Part shown: piece by piece, positions 15,033 to 23,972 of the stretch | Layout of the letters: each line of letters begins with the position of its first letter | How positions within the stretch are numbered: position 1 is the stretch's first letter | Made by a program: the position numbers and the translations under genes | Source: Salinispora vitiensis | GTDB taxonomy: Bacteria > Actinomycetota > Actinomycetes > Mycobacteriales > Micromonosporaceae | Reading direction: 5' to 3' | Length of the DNA stretch: 64,000 nucleotides | Assembly: GCF_000378825.1 (NCBI RefSeq) | Contig: NZ_KB900388.1 | Span: forward strand, 543,578 to 607,577 | Notes under the pieces: model-generated | What the model saw: the letters and a program-made list of their open reading frames with translations, nothing else | Database searches by the model: none | What the model was told of the DNA's origin: nothing

Positions 15033-16423
15033 GGGACTGCGTAGATTTCCGTGTTTGACCTGGGTGTGGTCCGTTGGACAGGACGTTGATCCTGTCCAGG
15101 AAGGACCACGTCATGGCAGACAAGAAGAGCGTTGTTCAGCTTCCGCAGCCGTCGGCGGCGGAGGTGGAGTTCGCGCAGCAGCTGGTTGAGCGGGCCAAGG
15201 CCGATGGAGTGTCGTTGGTCGGTCCGGGTGGGCTCCTCGCGGGGATCACCCGCACCGTCCTTGAATCAGCGCTCGACGCCGAACTGGATGCCCACCTCGA
15301 CGAGGTCGGCGTCGACGAGGCGTCGGGCCGGCGGGCCAACGTGCGTAACGGGCATGGGGCGAAGACGGTGCGGACCGAGGTCGGGCCGGTACGGATCCAG
15401 GTCCCTCGGGACCGGGCGGGGTCGTTCGCCCCGCGGATCGTCCCGAAGCACGTCCGCAGGTTGGACGGGTTCAACGAGGCGATCCTGTCGCTGTATGCCA
15501 AAGGCCTGACGACCGGGGAGATCTCCGCGCATCTGGCGGATGTGTATGACGCCGACGTGTCCCGGGAGTTGATCAGCCGGGTCACCGACAGCGTGCTGGA
15601 GGAGATGGAAGCGTGGCGGCAACGGCCCCTGGACCGGGTCTATCCGGTGGTGTTCATCGACGCCCTCGTGATGAAGATTCGCCAGGGGCAGGTCGCGAAC
15701 CGGCCCGTCTACGTCGTGGTCGGAATCAGCCTCGACGGGGAACGCGACGTTCTGGGTATGTGGGCCGGCACCGGCGGTGAGGGCGCCAAGCAGTGGGCCG
15801 GCTACCTCACCGAGCTACGTAACCGGGGTGTCGCCGACGTGTTCATGGTCTGCTCCGACGGCCTCAAGGGCATGACCGACGCCATTGAGCAGGTCTGGCC
15901 GCAGGCGGTGCACCAGCAATGCGTCGTGCACCTCGTACGGGCGTCACTGCGGTACACGAATCGAAAGGACTGGCAGAAGATCACCCCGGCGTTGCGGGAG
16001 ATCTACACCGCCCCGACCGTCGCGGCCGCTGAGGCCCGGTTCGAGGCGTTCGCCGTCGAGTTCGGCGACCGCTACCCGGCCGTGATCCGGCTCTGGCGCA
16101 CCTCCTGGCCGCAGTTCGTGCCGTTCTTGGACTACGACCACGAGGTCCGCAAGGTCCTCTACACCACCAACATCATCGAGAGCCTGAACGCCCGGTTCCG
16201 GCAGGCCGCCCGCCGGCGGGGGCACTTCCCGACCGAGCAGGCCGCGATGAAGGTGCTCTATCTCGTCGTCCAGCAGAAACGTAAGGGCGGCGGCAGTATC
16301 ACCGGCCGGGTCTACGGTTGGGCCAAGGCCCTCAACGCCCTGATCCTCGCCTACGGCGACCGGATCACCATCTAACAACCTCGATCACACCCAACGGCCA
16401 AACACGGAAAACGCCACACTCCC
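15033..16423 (+). mobile_element. IS256-family element
   Basis: Imperfect terminal inverted repeats begin GGGACTGCGTAGATTTCCG at 15033. The right end at 16423 has the complement of GGGAGTGTGGCGTTTTCCG, both followed by TGTTTG. The enclosed transposase is IS256-type. No target duplication is evident next to these ends, so the flanks may have recombined. It sits 60 bp downstream of the tRNA-shaped RNA. Confidence 0.8.
15113..16375 (+). CDS. IS256-family transposase
   Basis: The protein has 420 residues from ATG 15113, with AGGAAGGA upstream. It is a mutator-type DDE transposase. FIDALVMKIRQGQVANRPVYVVVGI carries the first aspartate. VFMVCSDGLKGMTDAIE carries the second, and CVVHLVRASLRY is the conserved C-x2-H region. 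YTTNIIESLNARFRQAARRRGHFPTEQAAMKVLYLV carries the glutamate. Length and motif order are complete, so it is probably functional. It is about 55-60 percent similar by eye to the second IS256 transposase at 49770, so the two are different elements, not recent copies. Confidence 0.9.
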   Translation: MADKKSVVQLPQPSAAEVEFAQQLVERAKADGVSLVGPGGLLAGITRTVLESALDAELDAHLDEVGVDEASGRRANVRNGHGAKTVRTEVGPVRIQVPRDRAGSFAPRIVPKHVRRLDGFNEAILSLYAKGLTTGEISAHLADVYDADVSRELISRVTDSVLEEMEAWRQRPLDRVYPVVFIDALVMKIRQGQVANRPVYVVVGISLDGERDVLGMWAGTGGEGAKQWAGYLTELRNRGVADVFMVCSDGLKGMTDAIEQVWPQAVHQQCVVHLVRASLRYTNRKDWQKITPALREIYTAPTVAAAEARFEAFAVEFGDRYPAVIRLWRTSWPQFVPFLDYDHEVRKVLYTTNIIESLNARFRQAARRRGHFPTEQAAMKVLYLVVQQKRKGGGSITGRVYGWAKALNALILAYGDRITI

Positions 16424-16548
16424 GACGGCGCGACGGCCGACGGTTAAGGAACTGCGTCCGTGCCCGTCCAGGGCTGAAACGGGGTGCACCGGTGTGGCTG
16501 AGGTGGACGCCTACTTCAAGGTACCGCCGGGTGGGTGTCACCGAAGCC

Positions 16549-17196
16549 CTACGCGTCACGACTGACGCTTGCCTCCGTCAGCACGGGATTGCCGGCGAGC
16601 AGCTGCGGAATAAGTAGTCCACGTAGCGCTTGGGTGGCCTGGATGACGTCCTTATGCGCGCGGATCTTTGTGTCGATGGCCCTGGCGACCTCGGTAATGC
16701 TCAGCTGCACGGCTTCGGGCGGCAGCACGAGGGGCATTGCCCGGATCTTCCGGCCGTTGAGCGTCGGCAGCACTCCACGCTGAGTGTGTTCGGCCAGCCA
16801 CTCCTGCACCGCCGGGTGGGTGAGGTAGCACGCGATGTACTCCGCGCAGATGTCTTGCTTTGCGCGGATGCGGATGCAGGAGCCGCCGAGTATCCAGCGC
16901 TCTTGTCGCTCGGACACCGTCGCGTGCCGGGTTGTTCTACCGATGCGCACGAACACGATGTCGCCGGAACAAAGCTCGTACCGTGGCCGAAGGCGTTTGG
17001 CGGTCGCCTCGTCCACGCTGACGCTGGAGAGAATCCCCTCGGGGCCGATGTCGCCGGCCTTCACGACGGGGACACCTCCGATTACGTACGCGGAGGAACT
17101 CAACGTGGTGCCGGATGGGCCTGGTTGCACGTCGCAGCACTCGCCAAGCTGCCGCGTTTGCCAGTCATCCGGGACGGGGCCAATCAGCGTGTCCAC
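16549..17196 (-). CDS. half-length type I specificity subunit (HsdS-like)
   Basis: The 215-residue protein from GTG 17196 contains a single target-recognition domain. It runs from PDDWQTRQLGECCDVQPGPSGTTLSS and GVPVVKAGDIGPEGIL to GDIVFVRIGRTTRHA and LPTLNGRKIRAMPLVLPP. It ends in a conserved coiled helix (AVQLSITEVARAIDTKIRAHKDVIQATQALRGLLIPQLLAG). Full HsdS proteins have two such halves; single-TRD forms act as homodimers. The start overlaps the stop of the upstream methylase by 13 bp, so these two are a matched pair separate from the complete type I set further upstream. It is the last gene of the leftward operon. Confidence 0.8.
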   Translation of the reverse strand: MDTLIGPVPDDWQTRQLGECCDVQPGPSGTTLSSSAYVIGGVPVVKAGDIGPEGILSSVSVDEATAKRLRPRYELCSGDIVFVRIGRTTRHATVSERQERWILGGSCIRIRAKQDICAEYIACYLTHPAVQEWLAEHTQRGVLPTLNGRKIRAMPLVLPPEAVQLSITEVARAIDTKIRAHKDVIQATQALRGLLIPQLLAGNPVLTEASVSRDA

Positions 17197-18857
17197 GACA
17201 CCAACCTTTCGAGGCAGCGGTCGAGAGCCAGGTCGGCTGTTCTGGCCTCGTCGTCCAGCCGGCCCAGGTTGCTTCGCAATGCGGGAAGCGTGGGCGAGGT
17301 CCGCCGATCGGTCACGGCTTGCCGACGCTGATTCAGATAGGTGCTGGGCTGAAGGTCGTAGCTGTGCTCCCGGATCTCCGTCACCGTCGCTGTGGTGGCG
17401 GCGAAGTCTTCCGTCGCGATCGGGAGGGCGGCCGTCTTGTTCATCCATTCTTGATACGCGTCGAGGACTGCTTGGCAGCCAAGCTTTGTCAACACTCGGT
17501 GGGTAGGGCTGATCTTGCGAGTCGCTCCCCGTGCATCGACGAAGAGAACCTCCTCGCCTGCAGTGTCGCCAGGATGAGCCAAGATCCACACTGTTACCGG
17601 GACCGTGGTCTCGCGGAACAGGTGACTGGGCAGCCCGACAACACAGCGAACGGCTCCACGCTCGACCATCGCCCCTCTGATCTCCCGCTCCCGGACGGTG
17701 AGCGCGAACGTGGCGTTGTAAGGCATGATCACGGCAGCCCGGCCGCCGGGCGCGAGCGCCTCGACCGCCGCCTGCAACCAGGCCATGGTGACGTTGTGCG
17801 GGGACGGCTCGCCGTACGGCCACGGGCGTGCCGAGCGCGAAGTGGGGAGACTCCAGTTCCTCAGGCCAAACGGCGGGTTGAGCAGCACGACGTCATATTG
17901 GCCCGGCTCGGCGTCGATCTCCCCCGGATCCGATGGCGGCTCATCTCCGAGGTCGACCAACATGCCATGGATTGCCGCGTTCATCGTGGCGAGGCTCCAG
18001 GTCCTGGCCGTCGCAGCCCGTCCGGTCAGTGCCACTGGTGAACCTGATCCGGCCGTCCGCGTCATGTGCCTCCCCGCCGCCACCAGCAGGTTCCCCGGGC
18101 CACAGCATGGGTCGTGTACGCGGCTGCCGGGTGCGGGATCGACCATCCGCACCATCAGACTCGCCAGCCCAGCCGGAACCAGGTATTCGTCTGGGCTGCT
18201 GTGGCGGAACCTGGCGAACTGGTCGAGCAGGTACTCGAACACCTTGTCGCCGGGTGTCCGGACGCCGGCGAGGATGCGAACGATGTTGAGGAGCTGATGC
18301 CGTCCGTAGACGGTTGCTGGAGCGTCTCGAAGGACTGTTGTGGCATTCGAAAGGGGCGCCGGCTGCCACCGCCATGCCTGCGTGACAACCCCATGAATCG
18401 TGTCAATGGAGGATCTCGAGATCGTCGCCCAGTCGTCAGGAGAGGCATCTCGCAGGCACAGCAGGGACAGGACGATGGCCTCGAAGACCGCCGGTACCTC
18501 GCTCTTGCGTAGCAGCCGCTCCAGGGGCGACCACAACCGCTTGTCGAGTAACTCCGCCGCCGGTTCAGGCATTGGATCAACGGTAGCTGGTGGTACTGGA
18601 TACCCGACCGCGGAGCGGAACCGTTCCCCGTAGGTCGTTCCCTGACGCTCGCCGGGCAGCAACGCTGGACGCGGGATCCGGCGGCCATCGAGCCACGCCG
18701 CCACCGCCGACGTCAGGTAGCCAACCTGGGATCCGCGCCGAACGACCTGAGGAAAGTTCTTGGGGTGCCTACGTGCCCAGTTGCTCACCGCCTGGGTGGT
18801 GACGGCTGCGGCGTGAGCCACCTCCTCCTTCGTCATCGGCTGCTCCACCGTGGACAT
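17184..18857 (-). CDS. HTH-fused N6-adenine DNA methyltransferase
   Basis: This protein has 557 residues. Residues 8-60 form an AlpA/MerR-like helix-turn-helix (TKEEVAHAAAVTTQAVSNWARRHPKNFPQ), unusual in HsdM proteins. The methylase part has motif I DPCCGPGNLLVAAGRH and motif IV NPPFG (VVLLNPPFGLRNW), with TPGDKVFEYLLDQFARF and YLVPAGLASLMVRMV resembling the HsdM N-terminal core. SAM-dependent adenine methylation is therefore expected. It is paired by a 13-bp overlap with the single-TRD specificity protein and preceded by a small membrane protein. The same HTH start is found in the degenerate paralogue at 25602. The pair could protect, mark or guide the neighbouring restriction machinery. Confidence 0.85.
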   Translation of the reverse strand: MSTVEQPMTKEEVAHAAAVTTQAVSNWARRHPKNFPQVVRRGSQVGYLTSAVAAWLDGRRIPRPALLPGERQGTTYGERFRSAVGYPVPPATVDPMPEPAAELLDKRLWSPLERLLRKSEVPAVFEAIVLSLLCLRDASPDDWATISRSSIDTIHGVVTQAWRWQPAPLSNATTVLRDAPATVYGRHQLLNIVRILAGVRTPGDKVFEYLLDQFARFRHSSPDEYLVPAGLASLMVRMVDPAPGSRVHDPCCGPGNLLVAAGRHMTRTAGSGSPVALTGRAATARTWSLATMNAAIHGMLVDLGDEPPSDPGEIDAEPGQYDVVLLNPPFGLRNWSLPTSRSARPWPYGEPSPHNVTMAWLQAAVEALAPGGRAAVIMPYNATFALTVREREIRGAMVERGAVRCVVGLPSHLFRETTVPVTVWILAHPGDTAGEEVLFVDARGATRKISPTHRVLTKLGCQAVLDAYQEWMNKTAALPIATEDFAATTATVTEIREHSYDLQPSTYLNQRRQAVTDRRTSPTLPALRSNLGRLDDEARTADLALDRCLERLVSWTR

Positions 18858-18859
18858 CG

Positions 18860-19060
18860 TCAGCGCCCCGCTCGGTCGCTGCCATGGGAGCTACCTCCCG
18901 GGCGGACTGATCCCCGCACCGCGCGGATCAGCTGCGTGAGGTGACGGGTCCGCCGCTCGCTCATGATGACCCAGCCAAGGAACAGCACCGGTAACAGAAT
19001 CGCACCCATGATGTACGACCCTGGGAGATCACCGACCAGCTGCGCCAGCCTCGCCGCCAT
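18860..19060 (-). CDS. small single-pass membrane protein
   Basis: The 66-residue protein starts at ATG 19060 with AGGAGG 6-8 bases upstream. After a short N-terminus (MAARLAQLVGDLPGSY) comes one clear membrane segment, IMGAILLPVLFLGWVIM. A basic C-terminal tail follows (RRTRHLTQLIRAVRGSVRPGG). It ends 2 bp before the methylase start and is thus in the same operon. A membrane protein inside a restriction-modification operon is unusual. I know no family; a role in anchoring or effector activity is speculation. Confidence 0.65.
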   Translation of the reverse strand: MAARLAQLVGDLPGSYIMGAILLPVLFLGWVIMSERRTRHLTQLIRAVRGSVRPGGSSHGSDRAGR

Positions 19061-19071
19061 GCTGCCTCCTC

Positions 19072-19449
19072 CTATGAGATTTCGTTGTCGCACTCGAAGC
19101 TAGGGGCAGCAACCCGACCGACGAAGCGCGTATCTACGATACGCGGGTAACTGTTTCGCCGCTGTCCGGGCTTAGCGGCAAAAGGCGGCGGCATCCCATC
19201 GTGGGCAAGAGAGGCCAGCTCAAACATCCGCAAGGGTGTCGATCCTTGCGGATCAGGCCCTGGCAGTCGAAGGTCGAGGGCGTGCAGATATGGGATCCAC
19301 TGAAGGAACACCAGCGTCGACCGGAACGTCGGCCACTGTCCGCCAGTGATAGCCGCGCACCCGTCCGGACGAGGCCCCGCACCTCGGGCAGACCGTAGCG
19401 TCCCGCGACGTGCGGGCCGCACCACGATCCGCTCACCCTCGTCGGCCAC
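19072..19449 (-). CDS. hypothetical protein, uncertain
   Basis: A 125-residue frame opens at GTG 19449 with AGAGAGGAC upstream and ends 11 bp before the start of the next gene. It therefore fills the gap between hsdR and the small membrane protein. The N-terminal 40 residues are Arg-rich and the rest lacks recognisable motifs, though LVFLQWIPYLHALDLRLPG is well ordered. No family recognised; possibly not a real gene. Confidence 0.35.
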   Translation of the reverse strand: MADEGERIVVRPARRGTLRSARGAGPRPDGCAAITGGQWPTFRSTLVFLQWIPYLHALDLRLPGPDPQGSTPLRMFELASLAHDGMPPPFAAKPGQRRNSYPRIVDTRFVGRVAAPSFECDNEIS

Positions 19450-19518
19450 GTCCTCTCTGGTGCGGCGAGGACATGCTTAAGCCATCGCACCCACCAGCAG
19501 GTAGCTGGCCGCAGCCTG

Positions 19519-22500
19519 TCACCGCTGGGCGGCTTGCCCTCCCGGAGCCCACTCGTTGGCGAAGGTCTCCATCTGGCGAATGACCAGGTCGACGGCGGCG
19601 CGTTCCTGGTCCGGTGGATAGTCGTAGCGGGCCAGGAGGCGGCGGATATGGCTGCGCAGTTTGGCGCGTACCGGTTCTCGGGAGAACCAGTCCACCGTGA
19701 TCGACGACTGGATCGACGTGACCAACTGCCGGGCGATCTCCGCCAGGGTGCCGACCCCCATGAGCTCCGTGGCCGCGCCGTTTTGCGCGACGGCGTCATA
19801 GAAGGCCAGTTCAGCGTGGTTGAGCGGAGGGTCGAACTGCTGGCCGCGCCGGGCGTCCGTAGACACCTCCTTCGCCAGCTCAACGAGCTCGACGATTAGC
19901 TGCGCGCTGGTCAGCTGCTGACGCATGTAGCGGTTCATCAGGTCTTCGAGCTGGGTGGAGAAGCGCTCCTGCCGTACCACGTTGTGCTTGGTCACCTCGC
20001 GCATCTTCCGCTCGATCAGCCGGCGTAGTGCCGAGGCGGCGAGGTGCGGGGTATCCGAGTTTTGCAGACGCTGCAAGGCGACCCCGTTGAGCTCGGTGAT
20101 GTCGAGCTTGCCGAGGCCGGCCTCCTCGTAGATATCGGTGATGTCGGCGGCGTCAACCACCTCGGCGGCGAGCTGGGACAGGTAGCGTTCCACCTTGGCT
20201 GTGTTGGGCAGTCCCTTGGCCTCACGGTCGGCGGCCTCCTCCTTGACGATCCAGACCCGAACATCGCGGAAGTAGTGGATGTCGCGGCGTAGACGCTGGA
20301 TGTCACCGGCGCGTTCGGCGAAGTCGCGGCTGGTGGCGCAGAGTGTGTAGAACCGTTCCAGGCGGCCTGCCGAGTCGCGGAAGCGCTGGTGCAGCGGCTT
20401 GGTGCCGGGCTCGACGACGTTACCGGGGGTCCGCGGGTCACGCAGAAAGTTCGCAGCCTTCCGCACCGCCCGCAGCCAGCGGGTCGGGTTCTTGTCGTCG
20501 TCGAGGATCCCCCGCCACTTTATCGGGGCCAACATGGCCTCGATGACGGAGATCTCGTTGTGCACCTCACTGATCGCCCGGTCGATCTCCCTGCCGAGGG
20601 TCTGGTCCTCCTGGTCACTGGGGGTGTACTCGGTGAGCGCCTTGCGCAGGTTCTCGGTCAGCGGAGCGTAACCAACCAGCAGCCCGTCCTGCTTCTCCCG
20701 GAATCGACGGTTAATCCGGGCTAGCGCCTGCATGAGGTTGGCGCCCTTCATCGGCCGGTCCATGTACATGGTGTGGATCGGCGGCGCGTCGTAGCCGGTG
20801 AGCAGCATCGAGTGCACGATGAGCAGCTCCAGCTCGTCGTTCGGGTCCTTGGCGCGAGCCTGGACGGTCTTCTGCTGCGACGGCCGCAGGTGATGCGGGC
20901 GCAGCAACTCCTTATCGCTGGGCACCCCATGGAAGACGATCTTCATCTTTCCCTTGTCGAGGGCCGGGTCCGCCCAATCGGGCCGTAGCTCCTTGATCGC
21001 GTCGAAGACGCGGACGCAGATCTCCCGGGTCGCACAGACGAGCATCGCCTTGCCCGGCCCGCCGAGCTGTGGCCGCACGAGCTCGCGTCGCTTTTCCCAG
21101 TGTTCGACCACGTCCTTTGCGAGGGTCTCGACCCGGTCGGGGGCGCCGTAGATGGTGTTCATAGTGGCCGCGTACGCCTCGGCCTTACGCCGCTCCGCAT
21201 CGTCCAGGCTGGCGGTAAGCGTTTCCACCTGTTCGTCGATGCTGTCCGGATCGATGTCCGGCGGCAGCGATACCGGGATGATTCGGGGCTCGTGGTAGAC
21301 CCGTACGGTCGCCTCGTCGTCAACGGCACGCTTGAGGTCGTACAAGTCGATTCTCTCACCGAAGACGGCGCGGGTGTTCACTTCGGTGGTGGCGATCGGG
21401 GTGCCAGTGAAGGCAATAAACGTGGCGTGCGGCAGCGCGTCACGCAGGTGCCGAGCGTAACCGTCCAGGCTGTCGTAGTGGCTACGGTGCGCCTCGTCAA
21501 CGATCACCAGGATGTTGCGCCGGCCGGAAAGCAGCGGATGCGGCCTCCCGGCCTCCCGCTCTTCTCTTGTACGCCCGAACTTCTGCAATGTCGTGAAGAT
21601 GATGCCGCCGGAGTTCCTGTTCGAGAGTTCGTCTCGCAGCTCGGCGCGGGAGTCGACCTGGATGGGTTTTTGGCCGAGCAGACCCTGGCTGTCCTGGAAC
21701 GTGTCGTAGAGCTGATCGTCAAGGTCGGTACGGTCCGTGAGTACAACGATGGTCGGGTTCTTCAGAGCGGGGTCGCGCGCGGCAAGCGCCGCCGTGCACA
21801 CCATTTCCTCGGACTTGCCGGAGCCCTGAGTGTGCCAGACGAAGCCCGCCTTTCCGTCGCGCTTCGACGCCCGCACGATGCACTCGACGGCCCGGATGAC
21901 TGCGAAGTACTGGTGCGCCTTGGCGATCCGCTTGCTCTTCGACGTGAAGTTGACGAACCCGTCGGTGAGCTGGAGAAAGCGCCGTTGGTTGAACAGACCG
22001 TACAGGGCGACGATCAGCGCCTCCGGGCCGTCGTAGTCGGGCACAGTGGCATCGACGGGCTTGCCCTCGTCGTCGATGTTCCACGGCGCGAAGTGCTCGT
22101 ACGGGGTGAACGGAGTGCCGTACTTCGCGGTGATCCCGTCGGAGATCAGGCACAGCACGGCGTGCCGGAAGGCGAGCGGGAACTCCGCGAGGTATGTCTG
22201 GAGCTGAGCATGCGCTCCGGTGAGGGTCGCGTTTTCGTCGGCAGCGTTCTTGAGCTCGACGATGGCGACCGGCAAGCCGTTGAGGTAGAGCACAATGTCG
22301 AGCCGGCGGCGGAAGTCGCCGTCGACGAGCGTGACCTGGTTGACCGCCCGATAGACGTTGCGGCCGGGGTCGTGCAGGTCGGCCAGGCGCACGGTGGGGT
22401 TGTGCTCGGCACCGTACGCGTCGGTGTAGACGACCGAGCGGATCCCGTGGACCAGCCGCTTGTGCGCCTCCCGGTTCTCGGCGAACGCCTCTCGGGAGGC

Positions 22501-22734
22501 AACGTCGGTAGCGGTCCGCACAGCGTCGGCGACCGCTGTCGGCGGCAGGTTGGGGTTGAGGCGCTCGATCGCGGCTTGCAGATCCTCGAAGAGCACGAGA
22601 TCGGCCCAGTCCCGCCGCTGCCCCGAGCCGGGCGCGAAGTCCTTTCCGGCGGCTGGTTCCCAGCCAATCTCGCCGAGCTGCTCGAGCGCCAGCGCCTCCC
22701 AGCCCGCCTCGTTCATCCGCCCGTTCAATCCCAT
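19519..22734 (-). CDS. hsdR: type I restriction enzyme R subunit
   Basis: This 1071-residue motor-nuclease subunit starts at ATG 22734, with GGGAGG 7 bases upstream. The N-terminal PD-(D/E)XK nuclease has FRRRLDIVLYLNGLPVAIVELKNA (D...E-x-K) and a following QLQTY. The SF2 translocase follows: Walker A WHTQGSGKSEEM, DEAH-type motif ILVIVDEAHRSHYD, FIAFTGTPI, and motifs V and VI LIVHSMLLTGYDAPP and NLMQALARINRRF. The C-terminal region is helical and should contact the MTase. It cleaves unmethylated foreign DNA after ATP-driven translocation. The gene lies 29 bp downstream of hsdS; all catalytic residues appear intact. Confidence 0.95.
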   Translation of the reverse strand: MGLNGRMNEAGWEALALEQLGEIGWEPAAGKDFAPGSGQRRDWADLVLFEDLQAAIERLNPNLPPTAVADAVRTATDVASREAFAENREAHKRLVHGIRSVVYTDAYGAEHNPTVRLADLHDPGRNVYRAVNQVTLVDGDFRRRLDIVLYLNGLPVAIVELKNAADENATLTGAHAQLQTYLAEFPLAFRHAVLCLISDGITAKYGTPFTPYEHFAPWNIDDEGKPVDATVPDYDGPEALIVALYGLFNQRRFLQLTDGFVNFTSKSKRIAKAHQYFAVIRAVECIVRASKRDGKAGFVWHTQGSGKSEEMVCTAALAARDPALKNPTIVVLTDRTDLDDQLYDTFQDSQGLLGQKPIQVDSRAELRDELSNRNSGGIIFTTLQKFGRTREEREAGRPHPLLSGRRNILVIVDEAHRSHYDSLDGYARHLRDALPHATFIAFTGTPIATTEVNTRAVFGERIDLYDLKRAVDDEATVRVYHEPRIIPVSLPPDIDPDSIDEQVETLTASLDDAERRKAEAYAATMNTIYGAPDRVETLAKDVVEHWEKRRELVRPQLGGPGKAMLVCATREICVRVFDAIKELRPDWADPALDKGKMKIVFHGVPSDKELLRPHHLRPSQQKTVQARAKDPNDELELLIVHSMLLTGYDAPPIHTMYMDRPMKGANLMQALARINRRFREKQDGLLVGYAPLTENLRKALTEYTPSDQEDQTLGREIDRAISEVHNEISVIEAMLAPIKWRGILDDDKNPTRWLRAVRKAANFLRDPRTPGNVVEPGTKPLHQRFRDSAGRLERFYTLCATSRDFAERAGDIQRLRRDIHYFRDVRVWIVKEEAADREAKGLPNTAKVERYLSQLAAEVVDAADITDIYEEAGLGKLDITELNGVALQRLQNSDTPHLAASALRRLIERKMREVTKHNVVRQERFSTQLEDLMNRYMRQQLTSAQLIVELVELAKEVSTDARRGQQFDPPLNHAELAFYDAVAQNGAATELMGVGTLAEIARQLVTSIQSSITVDWFSREPVRAKLRSHIRRLLARYDYPPDQERAAVDLVIRQMETFANEWAPGGQAAQR

Positions 22735-22763
22735 CCCAATCCCTCCCCGCAACCTTTTCCTGC

Positions 22764-23972
22764 CTAAACGGTTTCTTCGACAACCTTTTCGGCGTCCTTG
22801 ACTCGCAACCGTCCCGACATCAGCTCGGGCAAAAGCGTGTCGCGCAAGTGGGATAGCCGATGCGACTCAGCGAAGCCGCATTGCACTCTCTTGATCATGG
22901 GTTGCGCCAAGTCGGTGTAGCGCTGAATGACTGACGGTCTAGCCCATGGCACTCGGAAGCCGGCAAGATCGCTCCAGCGGGCTCGGGGCATCCTGGTGCC
23001 GTCGCTTCTTGCTGTGGCATGGGCAATTACCTCGTCGCTTGACAAAGCCATAAGCAGCCAGGGTAGGTAGTTGGAATTCGACGGCCGGATGACCAGAATG
23101 TCGGTAGAACACACCCCACCAACCTGGGCCACGCCCACCTTGTGAAAATACGGGCGCAGCTTGCCGAAGAGAATGTCACCTGCGGCGAATCGGCTTTTCT
23201 GGCTGATCACTCCGGCTGACGCGCCCCAGCGATGGAGCCACATCGACCTGCGCGGCATGTGTTCGAGCCCGATGTAAGGCTCGTCGTCGACTAGCGTGCT
23301 TGGCTGCGTGCTGTTCTTGACAAGGATGCCGATGTCGCTGATTGCGATCTGTTCCTGCCTGTCGGCCAGGGTTTCGTAACTAGATCGTAGAAGTCGTTCA
23401 GCCGTGGTCGCGATGCGATCGTTGAGCAAAATCTTTTCATCCAGTGTCCCCAATACGCTCGCTACGGCTCGTTGTGTCGAGCGTGGTGGGAACGGCACGC
23501 GCAAACCCTTGATGGAACTCAAAGGGGTTGCGATTCCGGGCACACCTACTGTCGAGGCATTCGCGAGGATGGAGCGCTGCCCTTCGGGCGACATGAACCA
23601 GTAGTGGTAGAATTCAGGGACCGCGATCGACTCATCCAGCCGCGTTTTTACCTGGCTTGATCCGATGACATAGCGGTCAAACCGCGGCTTTCGTGGCACC
23701 ATGGATACTTGGCCAATGGTGCCACGATGGGTGAAGATCAGATCGCCCGGTGCCACATTGGCTGAGATGAGCTCATCTGCCTTTTTGGTTCCGACGAAAA
23801 CGAAATCCTCGTCCACGAAGATGCCGCGAGCAAGATTTACGCCTCGTATTACCGGCACTCCTGAGTCGACATAGTTCTCCTTCGTGATTTTGGAGCCAAA
23901 AGGACCCATTGAGAAGGCGGATCGTTCCGGTGATGAAAGAGTTCGATACTCGACGAAGGGCCAGTTAGACAT
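22764..23972 (-). CDS. hsdS: type I restriction specificity subunit
   Basis: A 402-residue protein starts at ATG 23972 (GGGGAGGG upstream) and overlaps the hsdM stop by 8 bp. It has two target-recognition domains. The first runs from YRTLSSPERSAFSMGPFGSKITKENY to PFPPRSTQRAVASVLGTLDEKILLNDRIATTAERLLRSSYE. The second runs from ISDIGILVKNSTQPSTLVDDEPYIGLEHM to YTDLAQPMIKRVQCGFAESHRLSHLRDTLLPELMSGRLRV. Each ends in the conserved helix that spaces the two half sites. GC content falls inside this gene, as is common for hsdS, which is exchanged between strains. The recognition sequence cannot be read from the sequence. Confidence 0.95.
   Translation of the reverse strand: MSNWPFVEYRTLSSPERSAFSMGPFGSKITKENYVDSGVPVIRGVNLARGIFVDEDFVFVGTKKADELISANVAPGDLIFTHRGTIGQVSMVPRKPRFDRYVIGSSQVKTRLDESIAVPEFYHYWFMSPEGQRSILANASTVGVPGIATPLSSIKGLRVPFPPRSTQRAVASVLGTLDEKILLNDRIATTAERLLRSSYETLADRQEQIAISDIGILVKNSTQPSTLVDDEPYIGLEHMPRRSMWLHRWGASAGVISQKSRFAAGDILFGKLRPYFHKVGVAQVGGVCSTDILVIRPSNSNYLPWLLMALSSDEVIAHATARSDGTRMPRARWSDLAGFRVPWARPSVIQRYTDLAQPMIKRVQCGFAESHRLSHLRDTLLPELMSGRLRVKDAEKVVEETV

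Noticed and set aside
19134..19883. Long leftward reading frame overlapping hsdR
   Set aside because: It is Ser/Arg/Pro-rich in the manner of an out-of-frame shadow and overlaps the hsdR C-terminus, which has clear family similarity.
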